A stretch of DNA of 64,000 bases, taken from NCBI RefSeq assembly GCF_000416985.1, contig NZ_ATDL01000015.1, positions 124,001 to 188,000 of the forward strand, in the 5' to 3' direction. The notes under the pieces are model-generated. The model searched no databases. It had not been told where the DNA came from and saw nothing but the letters and a program-made list of their open reading frames with translations. The first letter of the stretch is position 1. The number at the start of each line of letters is the position of its first letter. Positions 25,165 to 33,899 of this stretch are shown here, in pieces. The position numbers and the translations under genes are program-made. The DNA comes from Sphingobacterium paucimobilis HER1398. Its GTDB lineage: Bacteria; Bacteroidota; Bacteroidia; Sphingobacteriales; Sphingobacteriaceae.

Positions 25165-27290
25165 AATTATTTCCAGAAGATAAAATAGTCGGAATCTTTA
25201 AAGGATTCAGTGATGGCGGATTAGAGTTTCACGCCGATATTGTTCTAAAATATGATAACATATTCCAAAACATCCCAATGCATGGGCAGTTTTTAGTGGT
25301 AGCATTAGAAGGTGATAATGAAGCTGTTCTTGGTCGGATTACCTCTGTTGCAGCATTAGGGAAACTAGCAGGTACAGCAGGTGAAGATTATGCAATAAGA
25401 GCTATTTCCGAAGGAAGAGAAGTGTCGGAAGATCTGAGAGAGGGTTACTTAAAATATAAAGTTGATATTCGGGTTCTCGGAGTTATAAGACTCAATGGAA
25501 AAAAAATAGTTTTTGCACCTTCTCATAGAAGATTACCACATGTAGGAAGTAGAGTAGCTTTCCTGTCAGACGATGTTTTAAAGGAAGTAGCAGGACATAA
25601 TATTGTTGACGAAGCAGATGAACCAGCGCCAGCTTTTGGTTACCTAGCATATGGAGAATTTGTATATAATGGAAGTAAAAGCGATACTCAAGCTGTTTTA
25701 GAGTCATGGATGGTCCCAAAATCACCAGAAGTGATAACAAAATTTAAGATCGAACAGTTAGTGTCCAGAAGATCCTTCGTATTTGCAAGAGCAGGTTTTG
25801 GAAAGTCCAATTTGGTAAAACTTCTTTTTAGCAATCTTTATAAAAAACCACCAGTCATCACAAAGAAACAAGGAAAACAATCCCCTGTTGGCACAATTAT
25901 ATTTGATCCGGATGGAGAATACTTTTGGCCGGACGATAATGGCAGACCAGGTCTATGCGATGTACCACATTTAGAAGACAAAGTAGTAGTATTCACCAAT
26001 AGAGAATCTACCAGCCCATTCTATCAGTCTTTTGTTGCTGGAACTATTCGTCTTGATATAAGAAGACTAAGACCTGCAGAAATAATATCTATAGCCCTTC
26101 CTCCTGAAAGACAGAGCCAACAAAACGTTCAAAAACTTAAAGGGCTCAATGCCGCTAATTGGAGAAGGTTGATAGATCTAGTTAATATTCATGGAAATAC
26201 TACTCCTATTGAAGAATTAAGAGATATTATATTAGGAGATCAAAGTAATGACAGGCAAGATGCCGAGATATTTGCAATTCGCTCTAATATTACAACCATT
26301 ATTAGGCTTATACATGATCCAGGCAGTCAAATGTTAGATAAACTTTTTGATTCACTTCGCAATGGTAAACTATGTGTAGTAGATATATCGCAGATGCGTG
26401 GGGCCAATGGACTAATACTTTCAGGCATCATTCTTCAACAAATATTTGAACACAATCAGACAGAATTCACAAAGGCAGAACCAGATAGTATTCCTACGAT
26501 CGCCGTTATAGAGGAAGCTCAATCTGTATTAGGCAATTCAGGAGGAACAGATAGCCCTTATATTGCCTGGGTTAAAGAAGGTCGAAAATTTGGATTAGGA
26601 ACCGTTTTGATTACACAGCAACCAGGAAGTATATCAGATGAAATATTAAGTCAGGGGGATAATTGGTTTATATTTCACTTACTTTCTGCTGTAGATTTAG
26701 GCGCGCTTCGCAAAGCCAATGCACACTTTAGCAATGACTTATTAAGTTCTTTATTAAATGAACCAATTCCAGGAAACGGAATATTCTGGAGTAGTTCCGG
26801 AGGAAAGCCCTACCCTATTTCTGTAAGAGTCTTGAGTTTTGAAAAGTTATTTAAGGTAAAAGATGTAAAATATAACGAGTCACCAGGAAATACATTCAGC
26901 ACTATTCTTCAAGAAAAATTCAATAAAAAGCTTGAAGAAGTACGAAAAGAGGTAGGAACAGTAGAAATTAAAATAGACGATGAAAAAGGTTATAACCCGG
27001 ATCAACCACAAGAAGACACTTTAGAAATGTTTATTAAAAGTGCCTTCAAAAAAATTAATGTCGACCATGATTTACAAAAAAAATTGAGAAATAATAATGC
27101 TCATTGGATGTTATTAAAATCAAAAATACTTGAAGGACTTCCTGATAACATAGTAGACAGAGACGATATTGCTCAACAATCAGTTAGCCGTTTTATGAAT
27201 GAACATTTTGGAATGAATAAATGGACTACAGAACGAAGAGCTAGGAAAGACGATCCAAGTAAAACCACAGCATATTTAATAATAAAATAG
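25161..27290 (+). CDS. herA: HerA-like DNA translocase ATPase, 709 aa
   Basis: Residues 1-130 form a HAS-barrel-like N-terminal domain (EAVLGRITSVAALGKLAG). The RecA/FtsK-like ATPase core has Walker A RAGFGKSN (210-217), the strand IIFDPDGEYFWPD typical of HerA, Walker B TIAVIEEAQ (446-454) with Glu451/Glu452, and VLITQQPGSISDEILSQ as sensor region. The C-terminal about 100 residues look like a winged-helix-type domain. HerA forms a hexamer that pumps DNA into NurA. The start codon overlaps the NurA stop. An SMC/OLD-type ATPase gene starts 11 bp downstream. Confidence 0.88.
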   Translation: MKLFPEDKIVGIFKGFSDGGLEFHADIVLKYDNIFQNIPMHGQFLVVALEGDNEAVLGRITSVAALGKLAGTAGEDYAIRAISEGREVSEDLREGYLKYKVDIRVLGVIRLNGKKIVFAPSHRRLPHVGSRVAFLSDDVLKEVAGHNIVDEADEPAPAFGYLAYGEFVYNGSKSDTQAVLESWMVPKSPEVITKFKIEQLVSRRSFVFARAGFGKSNLVKLLFSNLYKKPPVITKKQGKQSPVGTIIFDPDGEYFWPDDNGRPGLCDVPHLEDKVVVFTNRESTSPFYQSFVAGTIRLDIRRLRPAEIISIALPPERQSQQNVQKLKGLNAANWRRLIDLVNIHGNTTPIEELRDIILGDQSNDRQDAEIFAIRSNITTIIRLIHDPGSQMLDKLFDSLRNGKLCVVDISQMRGANGLILSGIILQQIFEHNQTEFTKAEPDSIPTIAVIEEAQSVLGNSGGTDSPYIAWVKEGRKFGLGTVLITQQPGSISDEILSQGDNWFIFHLLSAVDLGALRKANAHFSNDLLSSLLNEPIPGNGIFWSSSGGKPYPISVRVLSFEKLFKVKDVKYNESPGNTFSTILQEKFNKKLEEVRKEVGTVEIKIDDEKGYNPDQPQEDTLEMFIKSAFKKINVDHDLQKKLRNNNAHWMLLKSKILEGLPDNIVDRDDIAQQSVSRFMNEHFGMNKWTTERRARKDDPSKTTAYLIIK

Positions 27291-27301
27291 ATTAACCCAC
27301 T

Positions 27302-29017
27302 ATGCTAAATGTAAATATCGTACAAAATGAAGTATATAACTTGCTTGTTAGGCATTGGCAAATTGATCCTTCGTTTAGATTCACTTTTCGTAAAAGTAAT
27401 AGAGGAAGCCGTTTAGATAAGGGGTATTGGTTCTATGGGAATGAATGGTATTTAGCGGTTTCCTTCTGGACAGGAATGGATTGGAAAAATAAAACACCAA
27501 ATATTATTTTTGTAATTCTTTTAGACTCTGGAAAGACTTACCTTGAGATTAATACTTCCGACTCTGATGAAAAAAGACGGTTTATAACTAATTTTTTTGT
27601 AAATGAATTAGGACTTATGCCAAATGGGATACGATACCAAAAAAGCTACCAGGACAATTACTTAGTAAGTTTAGAAAATTTCATCCAAACCGATAAGATA
27701 ATAATTGACAATATAATAACAGAAAATGCTAAATCCTTCTTCTCTAAAATTAATGATGGTATATATTTTATAGAAGCAGTAGATTTTGAAGGACAAAAAG
27801 AAAAAATCGATAGATATAGAGAGAATAATCTTATACACGCTTCAGTTGACACTCAGAAACCGATAAAAATATGTACGATAGAAATTCTTAACTATGGTCC
27901 TATTAAGAATATCCACATAAGTGAAATCCCCTTTTCCTCTCAATGGATATTTTTCACGGGAGAAAACGGTACTGGGAAAACTTCTATTCTTCGAGCCATC
28001 GCGACAGCAATTTGTAATCAAAAAATACATGCAAGTAAATCTGAAAGTGAAAATGCTAAAATCACTATAGAACTATCTTCATCAACTTTAAATATAACTA
28101 GTTACACATACCCATATAACCGAATCATAGAAGAAAGTGCTTTTCCATTAACTAAGGGGTTTGCAGCTTATGGACAATCCAGATTAAAAACCACTCATGG
28201 ATTAGATTCAAAAAGCTTAAAATCTATTTCCACAGAATTAACATCATCACTATTTAATGATGAGACCGCCTTGATAGATTTACAATATCAATTCGATGTT
28301 TGGAATAGTCAGCAAAATAGTCAATTTAGTAAACGAAAAAATTATATAACTGAGATTCTTACGGACATATTGCCAAATCTATATGATATTAAATTTGATG
28401 ATCAAATCGAAGATAAAGCAGTAACTACATATATTGAAAAAGACCACGACGGTGCTGAATTTACTAAAGTAACATTCAATAAATTAGCATCTGGACTGAA
28501 AAGTATGATTGCTATGATAGGCGATATTCTAATAAGATTATACAATCAACAGCCAGATATAAATGATCCTTCTGAGTTCACTGGAATTGTTTTGATTGAT
28601 GAAATCGACATACACCTACACCCAAAATTGCAGAAACAAATTGTCCAGCAACTTAGTAAGACATTTCCAAAAGTTCAATTTATTGCTTCTACACATAGTC
28701 CTATTTCTTTCTTAGGAGCTCCAAAGAACAGCCAAATCTATAGAGTAGAACGAAATTCCGTTGAAGGAGTCAAAATTAAAAGGTTGGATGAACTATTAGA
28801 ATTGGGAGATCTTTTACCAAATACCATATTAACGTCACCAATTTTTGGATTTGACGATATTGTACCAGAAAGTCATGATCAAAAAAGACTGATAAGAACA
28901 GAGACAACTTATTCAGATATAGAACTCAATGATATTGTTCAAAAACGAATACTATCTTTTCTTACTGACGAAAAAGAGCAGCAATTGATTGATTTATTTA
29001 AATCTAGACGACAATGA
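27302..29017 (+). CDS. SMC/OLD-type AAA ATPase with N-terminal extension (PtuA-like), 571 aa
   Basis: The ABC-type ATPase core spans about 185-500: Walker A GENGTGKT (220-227), a degenerate signature KLASGLKSM (about 394-402), Walker B VLIDEIDIHLHP (430-441) and the switch ASTHSP. This is the architecture of PtuA of the Septu anti-phage system and of related OLD/RecF-like ATPases. Unlike a standard PtuA, about 180 residues precede the core (including YWFYGNEWYLAVSFWTG and a segment with many charged residues) that I cannot assign to a family. The stop codon overlaps the start of the HNH gene by 4 bp (ATGA), as PtuA and PtuB are coupled. Confidence 0.83.
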   Translation: MLNVNIVQNEVYNLLVRHWQIDPSFRFTFRKSNRGSRLDKGYWFYGNEWYLAVSFWTGMDWKNKTPNIIFVILLDSGKTYLEINTSDSDEKRRFITNFFVNELGLMPNGIRYQKSYQDNYLVSLENFIQTDKIIIDNIITENAKSFFSKINDGIYFIEAVDFEGQKEKIDRYRENNLIHASVDTQKPIKICTIEILNYGPIKNIHISEIPFSSQWIFFTGENGTGKTSILRAIATAICNQKIHASKSESENAKITIELSSSTLNITSYTYPYNRIIEESAFPLTKGFAAYGQSRLKTTHGLDSKSLKSISTELTSSLFNDETALIDLQYQFDVWNSQQNSQFSKRKNYITEILTDILPNLYDIKFDDQIEDKAVTTYIEKDHDGAEFTKVTFNKLASGLKSMIAMIGDILIRLYNQQPDINDPSEFTGIVLIDEIDIHLHPKLQKQIVQQLSKTFPKVQFIASTHSPISFLGAPKNSQIYRVERNSVEGVKIKRLDELLELGDLLPNTILTSPIFGFDDIVPESHDQKRLIRTETTYSDIELNDIVQKRILSFLTDEKEQQLIDLFKSRRQ

Positions 29018-29919
29018 GATTTGTGGTAAAAAGAGAAGAAGATAAAACAGATCGTTTAGCATCAAATGAAACATACCAAGCATTGTTAGCAATAACAAAT
29101 ACTCTTGATAAAAATTTAATTACGGATACTATTTATAGAGAAGCATATGATCATCCTGATGGGAAAAGGTCTAGAGTGGAGGATCGTCTCTCTTTAGCCT
29201 ACCATAATAAATGTGCCTATTGCGAAAGAATCTGTAAGGCAGATATCGAACATTATAGACCAAAAAAAGCAGTAAATGAAGACGGTTCGCATCCAGGATA
29301 TTATTGGCTTTGCTATGAATGGACAAACCTCATACCATCTTGCATAACGTGTAATAGAGAAGGGGCAAAACACAATAAATTTCCGGTGATAGGTCATCGA
29401 GTCTCAGCGCCAATGTTATTGGCAGATGGAAATATAGATCTTGCATTATCCAAAGCTGGTGTAACTCCGCTAGTTGATGAAAGACCTTATTTGTTACATC
29501 CTGAAGTGGATCATCCGGAGGATTATTTTGAATTTGAAATAGACCCAGATGGTGAAGGAATTAGAATTATTGGAATTGATGGTGAAGGTAGAGGAAATGC
29601 CACTATACAGATTTGCTTATTAAATCGTCTTGAGTTAAAATTGGATCGAGTAGAACGAGTTATTAATGATTTTAAAGATGCGATAAATGCTCTTTTTCTT
29701 AAACTAGAAAATGGGAACATTAATGATGGTCAATTAGCAGATCGTATCAGCGAACATATAGACTTATTACATGAACGTAGTCTTCAAGAAAATAGGAATC
29801 ATACATATCTTAGTAAATATATTGTAGCTTCGGCAGAAAATTTTGAAAAGATAGTGCTCCCATTTTTAGACCTCAAAATAAGACACATACTTATAGAAGC
29901 TTTCAAATCAACAAATTAA
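29014..29919 (+). CDS. CxxC/HNH nuclease (PtuB-like), 301 aa
   Basis: An HNH endonuclease of the TIGR02646/PtuB type. The zinc and catalytic residues are visible: CAYC (Cys67, Cys70), ADIEHYRPK (His80), then NLIPSCITCN (Cys110, Cys113, Asn114) and His120. The remaining ~170 residues are helical (for example LNRLELKLDRVERVINDFKDAI). It is the last gene of the methyltransferase-NurA-HerA-ATPase operon and overlaps the ATPase gene by 4 bp. In Septu the HNH protein is the effector that cuts nucleic acid when the ATPase senses infection (established for Septu, inferred here). Confidence 0.85.
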   Translation: MRFVVKREEDKTDRLASNETYQALLAITNTLDKNLITDTIYREAYDHPDGKRSRVEDRLSLAYHNKCAYCERICKADIEHYRPKKAVNEDGSHPGYYWLCYEWTNLIPSCITCNREGAKHNKFPVIGHRVSAPMLLADGNIDLALSKAGVTPLVDERPYLLHPEVDHPEDYFEFEIDPDGEGIRIIGIDGEGRGNATIQICLLNRLELKLDRVERVINDFKDAINALFLKLENGNINDGQLADRISEHIDLLHERSLQENRNHTYLSKYIVASAENFEKIVLPFLDLKIRHILIEAFKSTN

Positions 29920-30072
29920 CTATAAACACATCATTTTACCCTTGTTATAATTTAAGATTATTGATCCTCATGGAGAGTTACTAATTATTCGGGAAAATGA
30001 TATGTATTAGCAATTCAAAAATATCTACTGAGACTCTTCTAAGTTTAACATTTCACAATATCTTTAGTCATT

Positions 30073-31113
30073 ATGAATATATTTCCATCAGACCAAGAAC
30101 TGCCAACACAACATTTAGCAGCGTGTTTTAACAGCACCTCTGCGACCTATAAATTCTATTGGCTACTGGCTATAACTGATGCTATACAAAGTGGACAAAA
30201 GGAGATAAAGAAAGAGCAGCTATTCGCATCAATGCTGTCCAATGCTTGGTATACTGTTAATTATTTTCAGGTTTCATTTGGTCAACAGGATATGATACAG
30301 CATACTGTACGCCAACTGAAGGATATCGAAGGCCTCAATATTGATGAAGACCGCTCGAGGATAAAGATGCGACTGGAAAACTCGGACAACCCAAAAACGC
30401 GCAAGCTGTTATTCCATTTTGACAACCAGGTCCCCCATTGGTTTCTGAGTCCATGGTATACGGGAATAAACAGTAGAGGGAAAATATATGAACTATCGCA
30501 GGATGAGGTTAATCAACCTATATATAGGCTGTACAAGGATAGGATAATCATTTCTGATAAATGGTTTGTGTACTTGACTAAGCACATACGTATCATAAGA
30601 GACTATGTATACTGGAATCTGTCGCTTTTTTTGCAAGTGCGTAATCCCAATGTACCTGACATACCAAACAAATTGATAAAGCCGGCTAGCCGTAATTCAT
30701 TGATCAAACAACGTAAATTTTGGGATTATGTAATAGATGTCAATGGCCCTCTAAGTTGTATCTATACAGGCAAGGAACTATATAAAGGTCAATATCATGT
30801 AGAGCACTTTGTACCTTACAGCTTTGTATCGCACGATCAGATATGGAATCTGATACCGGCAGACGGCAGCTTTAATGTGAGCAAAAGCAATAAGCTTCCT
30901 ACTTTAGAACACTATTTTGAGCCGTTCTATGCTATGCAGGACACAGCAATACGTACCTATATGCGTGATAAGCCTAATGAAAGATTGTTGGAAGATTATT
31001 TCTATATTGGCACTGATCTGAGTACTGGACTGTCACGTGATAAATTCTATGATGTTATCAATCCTCTGGTGACTATTGCGTCGAATAATGGATTTGAGTT
31101 TTTGTATAAATAG
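30073..31113 (+). CDS. HNH endonuclease-domain protein, 346 aa
   Basis: The N-terminal 200 residues are helical and unassigned. The HNH motif sits at about 229-274: CIYTGKE (Cys229), YHVEHFVPYS (His242, Glu244, His245), IWNLIPADG (Asn259), then NVSKSNKLP. A second HNH-type nuclease so close to the PtuB-like gene, but of another subfamily, supports an island of anti-foreign-DNA genes. It begins 153 bp after the previous gene and is followed 8 bp later by a HIT-family gene, so the two are likely co-transcribed. Composition is less A/T-rich than the preceding operon. Confidence 0.78.
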   Translation: MNIFPSDQELPTQHLAACFNSTSATYKFYWLLAITDAIQSGQKEIKKEQLFASMLSNAWYTVNYFQVSFGQQDMIQHTVRQLKDIEGLNIDEDRSRIKMRLENSDNPKTRKLLFHFDNQVPHWFLSPWYTGINSRGKIYELSQDEVNQPIYRLYKDRIIISDKWFVYLTKHIRIIRDYVYWNLSLFLQVRNPNVPDIPNKLIKPASRNSLIKQRKFWDYVIDVNGPLSCIYTGKELYKGQYHVEHFVPYSFVSHDQIWNLIPADGSFNVSKSNKLPTLEHYFEPFYAMQDTAIRTYMRDKPNERLLEDYFYIGTDLSTGLSRDKFYDVINPLVTIASNNGFEFLYK

Positions 31114-31121
31114 TTTGGGAT

Positions 31122-31493
31122 ATGGGGATTAATAGCTTTTTTGAGATCGGTAAAAACAGGCACATTGGTGAGACTGGATATTTTTTCCTGATAAGAGACG
31201 GCTTTCCTGTAAGTCCTGGACATACGCTAATAATATCAAAATCACTTCGTAGGGATTATTTTGAGCTTACCGTTGACGAAAAGACTGATCTGGACAATGC
31301 TATCATGCTGGCTAAATCACTTATTGAAACAGAGTTTACGCCAGATGGCTATAACATCGGCATGAACTGTGGCGAAATGGCTGGTCAAACGGTGTTTCAC
31401 TTCCACTGTCACCTTATACCTCGCTATGCTGGTGATATGGAGAATCCTCGAGGTGGTGTAAGGCATTGTATAGCAGGGAAAGGTGCTTACTGA
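31122..31493 (+). CDS. HIT-family hydrolase, 123 aa
   Basis: A small HIT (histidine triad) protein. The catalytic triad is visible as VFHFHCHLIPR (His93, His95, His97), preceded by GYNIGMNCGEMAGQT and an N-terminal PVSPGHTLIISK segment. HIT proteins hydrolyse nucleotide phosphoramidates or dinucleoside polyphosphates. It is tightly coupled to the HNH gene upstream. A housekeeping role is possible, but the pairing with a nuclease in an island suggests a nucleotide-signal or damage-processing role (inference). Confidence 0.9.
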   Translation: MGINSFFEIGKNRHIGETGYFFLIRDGFPVSPGHTLIISKSLRRDYFELTVDEKTDLDNAIMLAKSLIETEFTPDGYNIGMNCGEMAGQTVFHFHCHLIPRYAGDMENPRGGVRHCIAGKGAY

Positions 31494-31558
31494 GCATACG
31501 AAACAAGCAATACATCTATCACCACAAAGGATATCTAGCAGGAAACTAGATCGAGCAT

Positions 31559-31647
31559 CTTTGGTGATGATACCACATACGCTAGTGTCTTATTGAGAGG
31601 AGCTATAAAGCTATCTTCTATTGAAAATCCCAACTAGGCATCAATAG
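31559..31647 (+). pseudogene. Broken fragment duplicating part of the 203-aa gene at 33119
   Basis: Over 89 bp this sequence matches 33360-33448 at about 80 positions by eye. The corresponding reading frame carries an in-frame TAG (GAG in the intact copy) and has no start, so it is a dead remnant. Matching sequence ends abruptly near 31647. It lies 65 bp after the HIT gene and marks the right edge of the island. Confidence 0.8.
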
Positions 31648-31673
31648 TGGTATAGAACCTCTGCTAAATGTCT

Positions 31674-32843
31674 TTATTGATAGGCCTGTAATTCCTCCAG
31701 TGCCTTTTCAAAAGCACTTATAATTTCGTCTACTTCTGCCTCATCGGTAAATCTACCGATACTGAGACGTAATGTAGCGTAAGCTATATTGGGGTCATTC
31801 TTCATCGCCATAAGTACGTGTGAGGGTTTTATTTCCTTGGAGGTACAAGCGGATCCATTGGAGAGTGCTATGCTGTTCTTGGATTGTATGATAATCGCCT
31901 CTGCATCGATATCTCCAAAACGGAAACTGATAATGTTGGGAAGCTTGTCCACTGTATCTGTATTGAGTGTGAAGTCGGAGATCTTGCTTACCCCTTCGAC
32001 AATACGTTGGGCTATCTTGGAAATTCTGGCTGCCTCCTCTCCCATTTCTTTCTTCGCTAATGCGCATGCTTGACCAAAACCAACGATACCTGGGGTGTTC
32101 AATGTCCCTGAGCGGAAACCGCCCTCGTGACCACCACCATGCATGTGTGCCATAAGTTGACTCTTACTGATATAAGATCGGTCAATGTACAAGGCTCCAA
32201 TACCATTGGGCCCATACAGCTTATGTGCCGAGCAAGCTAAAAGATCTATAGCCATTTTACGGACATCAATTTCTGTCTTGCCTAGAGCCTGTGTGGCATC
32301 TGTGAAAAACATAGCATGATGAATGTGTGTCAACGCTGCAATCTTTTCGATAGGCTGTATAACTCCTGTTTCATTATTGGCGTACATGATGGAGACGAGC
32401 TTTGTATTGGGTCTAAAGCTCTGTGTCAACTCCTCCAGATTGATTAATCCATTGCTATCAACGCCTAAATAGGTAACCTCTGCTCCCTGGGATTCGATGT
32501 AGGCGCAGGTATCCAGAACTGCTTTATGCTCTGTCAGCGCGGTAATCATATGAAAGTCCTTACGGCCACTGGCTTCAAAGGAACCTATTATAGCAAGGTT
32601 GATGGCTTCGGTTGCTCCTGAGGTGAAGATGATATCTTCACTCTTCTCGGCATGAATAAGATCGGCGATCTGCTGCCTTGCCGTTTTCACGGCATCAGAG
32701 GCCTCTTGGCCGTAGAAGTGTGTACGACTAGCGGCATTGCCAAATCGTTGCGTAAAATAAGGTAGCATAGCCTCTACAACCCGCGGATCCGTAGGCGTGG
32801 TCGCCGCGTAATCAAGGTATATTATCTCTCTATCTTCGGTCAT
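31674..32843 (-). CDS. Cysteine desulfurase (NifS/IscS-type), 389 aa
   Basis: A PLP-dependent cysteine desulfurase. N-terminal YLDYAATTP, TEHKA (His106), FTDATQALGK, PLP-lysine Lys208 in ACSAHKLYGPNGIGALY, RSGTLNTPG, and the persulfide Cys333 in SNGSACTSKEIKPSHVL are all present. Group I features and length fit IscS/NifS. No isc/suf or dnd neighbours are visible. It is monocistronic on the minus strand between the island and the 203-aa gene. The Shine-Dalgarno sequence is unusually clear for this genome. Confidence 0.95.
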   Translation of the reverse strand: MTEDREIIYLDYAATTPTDPRVVEAMLPYFTQRFGNAASRTHFYGQEASDAVKTARQQIADLIHAEKSEDIIFTSGATEAINLAIIGSFEASGRKDFHMITALTEHKAVLDTCAYIESQGAEVTYLGVDSNGLINLEELTQSFRPNTKLVSIMYANNETGVIQPIEKIAALTHIHHAMFFTDATQALGKTEIDVRKMAIDLLACSAHKLYGPNGIGALYIDRSYISKSQLMAHMHGGGHEGGFRSGTLNTPGIVGFGQACALAKKEMGEEAARISKIAQRIVEGVSKISDFTLNTDTVDKLPNIISFRFGDIDAEAIIIQSKNSIALSNGSACTSKEIKPSHVLMAMKNDPNIAYATLRLSIGRFTDEAEVDEIISAFEKALEELQAYQ

Positions 32844-32865
32844 CTTTATACTTCCTTTTGGAAGT
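32844..32865 (-). promoter_or_regulatory. Strong Shine-Dalgarno site inside a hairpin
   Basis: On the minus strand AGGAAG precedes the ATG of the cysteine desulfurase with a 7-nt spacer. It is the 3' arm of a perfect hairpin ACTTCC-AAAA-GGAAGT (32850-32865), so the ribosome site can be hidden by base pairing. Most genes here have no such site. Confidence 0.5.
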
Positions 32866-33118
32866 CTAAAGATAGCCTAAGATTGGTGAAAGTGGATGTA
32901 AAAGTTTTCAACTTGGTCGATATGCCAGTACGTGAGTATGAAGACTTAACTAACAGCATGAGCTCTATTATAGTTTTTAGTTATATAAGGCATTAAATTT
33001 ATTGAAATGCTATCTATTGAAAGCTGTGTATGGCACATCCTAATCAGATACTTCTATAATTCTGTTCAAAAAACATAAACTTATAGAATCATCCATTATT
33101 TCAACTAAATTAGAAATA

Positions 33119-33730
33119 ATGAAAAATATCATCATAGATTTTAGCTCAACTGCTAACGTACAAAAAGGCATTGTAGAGATTTCCAATCACTTAATGAATC
33201 ACGCTATCGTCATAGGTAATTCTAATTATGTCATTACGGAATTTGAATTTTATATCATGACACCCGAAAATGGTGTCCATCATGACGGTTACACCTATGA
33301 ACATCCTAGACATCAAACCAGAGGTAAGTTCTTCTTGCATGCATCGGGAGTAGATATCACCTTTGGCGATGATACTACATACGCTGGTATCCTATTAAGA
33401 GGAGCAATAAAGCTATCTTCTATTGAAAATCCCAACGAGGCATCCATAGAAAAATATATCAATGGCCCCATCAACCTAGCGGACGAACTGGTACATCAAA
33501 TCGACATAGAGAATGGTACTACGATTGGATTCAGACCTGTAAATCTCGGTAACATCTCATTCGTAGATGCATGGGGGCCACGTGTGGGATTGAAAAAGGA
33601 TAAATTTAATAGTTGGGAAGACTTTATAGATAGAGACCTTCGCTTTCTAAGATCCTTATCTCCTGAAACTATGTCGAAGGTGGATACCGAGAAGAAAATA
33701 AAGATTCGGAAAATCGTATCGAAGTCGTAA
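33119..33730 (+). CDS. Uncharacterised 203-aa protein
   Basis: I do not recognise a characterised family. It contains YVITEFEFYI, a conserved HHDGYTYEHPRHQTRGKFF segment and GVDITFGDD followed by YAGILLRGAIKL. This pattern is loosely like the core of alkyladenine glycosylase-type proteins, but the catalytic residues are not convincing. The C-terminus is charged and helical. No signal peptide, so it is cytoplasmic. An 89-bp fragment of this gene is duplicated at 31559 in broken form, and a repeat-carrying terminator follows 10 bp after the stop. Confidence 0.75.
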   Translation: MKNIIIDFSSTANVQKGIVEISNHLMNHAIVIGNSNYVITEFEFYIMTPENGVHHDGYTYEHPRHQTRGKFFLHASGVDITFGDDTTYAGILLRGAIKLSSIENPNEASIEKYINGPINLADELVHQIDIENGTTIGFRPVNLGNISFVDAWGPRVGLKKDKFNSWEDFIDRDLRFLRSLSPETMSKVDTEKKIKIRKIVSKS

Positions 33731-33740
33731 CATTCTGAAT

Positions 33741-33875
33741 GTAACCTTTTTGTTAAGGGAATGAATGTGCATACTATCGGCATGGGAATTGCTGTTATAT
33801 CAGTATTCATAATTTAGGTTAATAATTGGTTAGTTAAAAATCCCTGAAGCTCCCCGCTCCAGGGATTTTTGTTGG
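33741..33875. repeat. 135-bp intergenic repeat, copy A, with terminator
   Basis: From GTAACCTTTTTGTTAA to the TTTTTGTTG at its end this segment matches 53096-53229 with about nine mismatches, and the last 80 bp are identical. It ends in a bidirectional terminator: an 11-bp perfect stem AAAAATCCCTG/CAGGGATTTTT (33836-33846 and 33860-33870). Both copies directly follow a plus-strand accessory gene and face the 3' end of a minus-strand operon. Confidence 0.85.
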
Positions 33876-33899
33876 CTCATCAAATCAATTGCTGATGCT

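Noticed and set aside
31674..32843. Cysteine desulfurase as DndA of a phosphorothioation system
   Set aside because: No DndB, DndC, DndD or DndE genes are in the window, and the gene is on the opposite strand to the island.
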